Assembly: GCA_964036045.1 (NCBI GenBank)
Contig: OZ038387.1
Location: 22,629,637-22,693,636, forward strand
Direction: 5' to 3'
From: Eutreptiella sp. 'Long Island Sound 2002'
Taxonomy: Eukaryota; Euglenozoa; Euglenophyceae; Eutreptiales; Eutreptiaceae
Length of the DNA stretch: 64,000 nt
In this document: piece by piece, positions 63,240-64,000 of the stretch
How positions within the stretch are numbered: the first letter of the stretch is position 1
Layout: the number at the start of each line of letters is the position of its first letter
The notes under the pieces: generated by a model
The model's input: the letters and a program-made list of their open reading frames with translations, nothing else
Told to the model about the DNA's origin: nothing
Databases searched by the model: none
Position numbers and translations under genes: made by a program

Positions 63240-63408
63240 GGGGGAATCTTTGCACTGCGTGCGCACTGCGCGCTACTTTTAGACTAAGTTCCCCCCGAAG
63301 AGCCCCCAAGCACACCCCTTGGAAACGCCCTTAGAATTAGGTGACCCAAACTGCCCCAGCTCAAGAAAGTTGCAAACTACCTTCCCTTCACATAACACAC
63401 ATCATGCA
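63240..63408 (+). repeat. GCACTGCGC-ended repeat with ccccgaagagcccc, copy 2
   Basis: gggggaatctttgcactgcg, gcgctacttttagactaagt, ccccccgaagagcccccaag, and later aaactaccttcccttcacat; same order as 30482-30643. Confidence 0.75.
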
Positions 63409-63478
63409 CAACTGGAAAAGCCATGAACAGCGCATTGGTTGCCACCCTCAAGAACACACAACTGTCGTTCTGTTCCAT

Positions 63479-63779
63479 TGTCGTTTCTCTCTTGAAAATC
63501 GTCTCGTTTTCTATTTTTTTTGACTGACTCCAGAAGTTCAAAGAGTACTCAAGACTGTGCTTGGGAAAAGGTGCGTCTCCGGCATATGATACAGTGGATC
63601 CCTGCAACGCGGGGCACATGGCAAAGACCCAGAGTTCACATGCGTATACCAGAGGGCTCTCTGATGCGGTAGGCAAAACCGCCATGCCATATGGCAAGCC
63701 TATAATGCGTAAGATTTAAGGGGGTTAAGACATGCTGGATCACGTGTGTCGTTTCTCTCTTGAAAATCGTCTCGTTTTC
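63479..63779 (-). mobile_element. poly-A-ended repeat copy C with 33-bp flanking direct repeats
   Basis: The element body (63512-63746) begins with tattttttttgactgactcc and ends gatcacgtg. It is bounded by identical 33-bp repeats starting tgtcgtttctctcttgaaaa at 63479-63511 and 63747-63779. Read on the minus strand it ends in poly-A and is framed by a long target-site duplication, as expected of target-primed reverse transcription. Confidence 0.75.
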
Positions 63780-64000
63780 CCAAAACTCAACAAACTCTCG
63801 CACGATCTTTAGGCGGGGCACCAATTCGAAACCAATTCCACGATCCAAAGATAAACCCTGTTCAAAAGACATCGAAGTATCTTACATATCTCGATGGAAC
63901 AGTTCCTTCACATGACGATGTTTCATATTAACATCTGCAGACTCGCGCGTGCTCGATGCGAGATCGCGGAAGATCAAGGAAGGTTGGGGCCCAAAAGAGG
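63780..64000. other. window end, no gene seen
   Basis: The last 19 bases equal part of the 170-bp repeat at 42821, so another copy may begin here and continue past the window edge. Confidence 0.5.

Noticed and set aside
1-64000. Bacterial-type operons or ribosome binding sites
   Set aside because: The presequences, retroelements and spacer structure are eukaryotic.

Overview
The window looks like a nuclear segment of a photosynthetic eukaryote, most likely an alga with a complex (secondary or tertiary) plastid. A peridinin dinoflagellate is my best guess. The reasons are: (a) four genes on the minus strand encode polyproteins of tandem plastid-type fructose-1,6-bisphosphatase (FBPase) domains with a two-cysteine redox loop of the chromalveolate-like type; (b) the presequence has two hydrophobic segments about 65 residues apart around an S/T/A-rich stretch, the layout of class I dinoflagellate and euglenid plastid presequences; (c) the spacers are rich in retroelements, minisatellites and long G/C homopolymers. 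Euglenids, chromerids and other complex-plastid algae are not excluded by sequence alone, and nothing here is prokaryotic.

Layout. FBPase gene 1 (819-7484) has five domains, gene 2 (33868-39285) four, gene 3 (47153-50087) two, and gene 4 (54736-60147) four: fifteen near-identical domains in 64 kb, all on the minus strand and without visible introns in the coding part. Gene 3 has an 11-bp deletion that shifts the frame in the second hydrophobic segment of its presequence. Spacer 1 (7.5-33.8 kb) is repeat-rich and carries a nest of two retrotransposons: a non-LTR (LINE) element on the minus strand (about 18.3-28.2 kb; endonuclease tail, reverse transcriptase, RNase H), split by a 5.45-kb DIRS-like tyrosine-recombinase retrotransposon on the plus strand (19363-24816; gag, recombinase, reverse transcriptase, RNase H). 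Both are decayed. Spacer 2 (39.3-47.1 kb) holds two unrecognised genes on the minus strand: a Cys/His-finger protein with a long serine tract, flanked by inverted repeats, and a small acidic protein. Spacers 3 and 4 hold dispersed repeats, minisatellites and faint coding remnants.

How it fits together. Each FBPase linker looks like a fusion of the C-terminal tail of one domain to the last part of the presequence. Each domain therefore keeps what may be its own maturation site, so one imported precursor could yield two to five enzymes. Variation among the domains gathers in the acidic redox loop. The transposons show no functional link to the FBPase genes. The repeat families (poly-A-ended retrocopies, elements ending in tandem GCACTGCGC or GCCCGGCGC motifs, GGCGGTT minisatellites) recur between the gene copies and may have helped duplicate or rearrange the locus.
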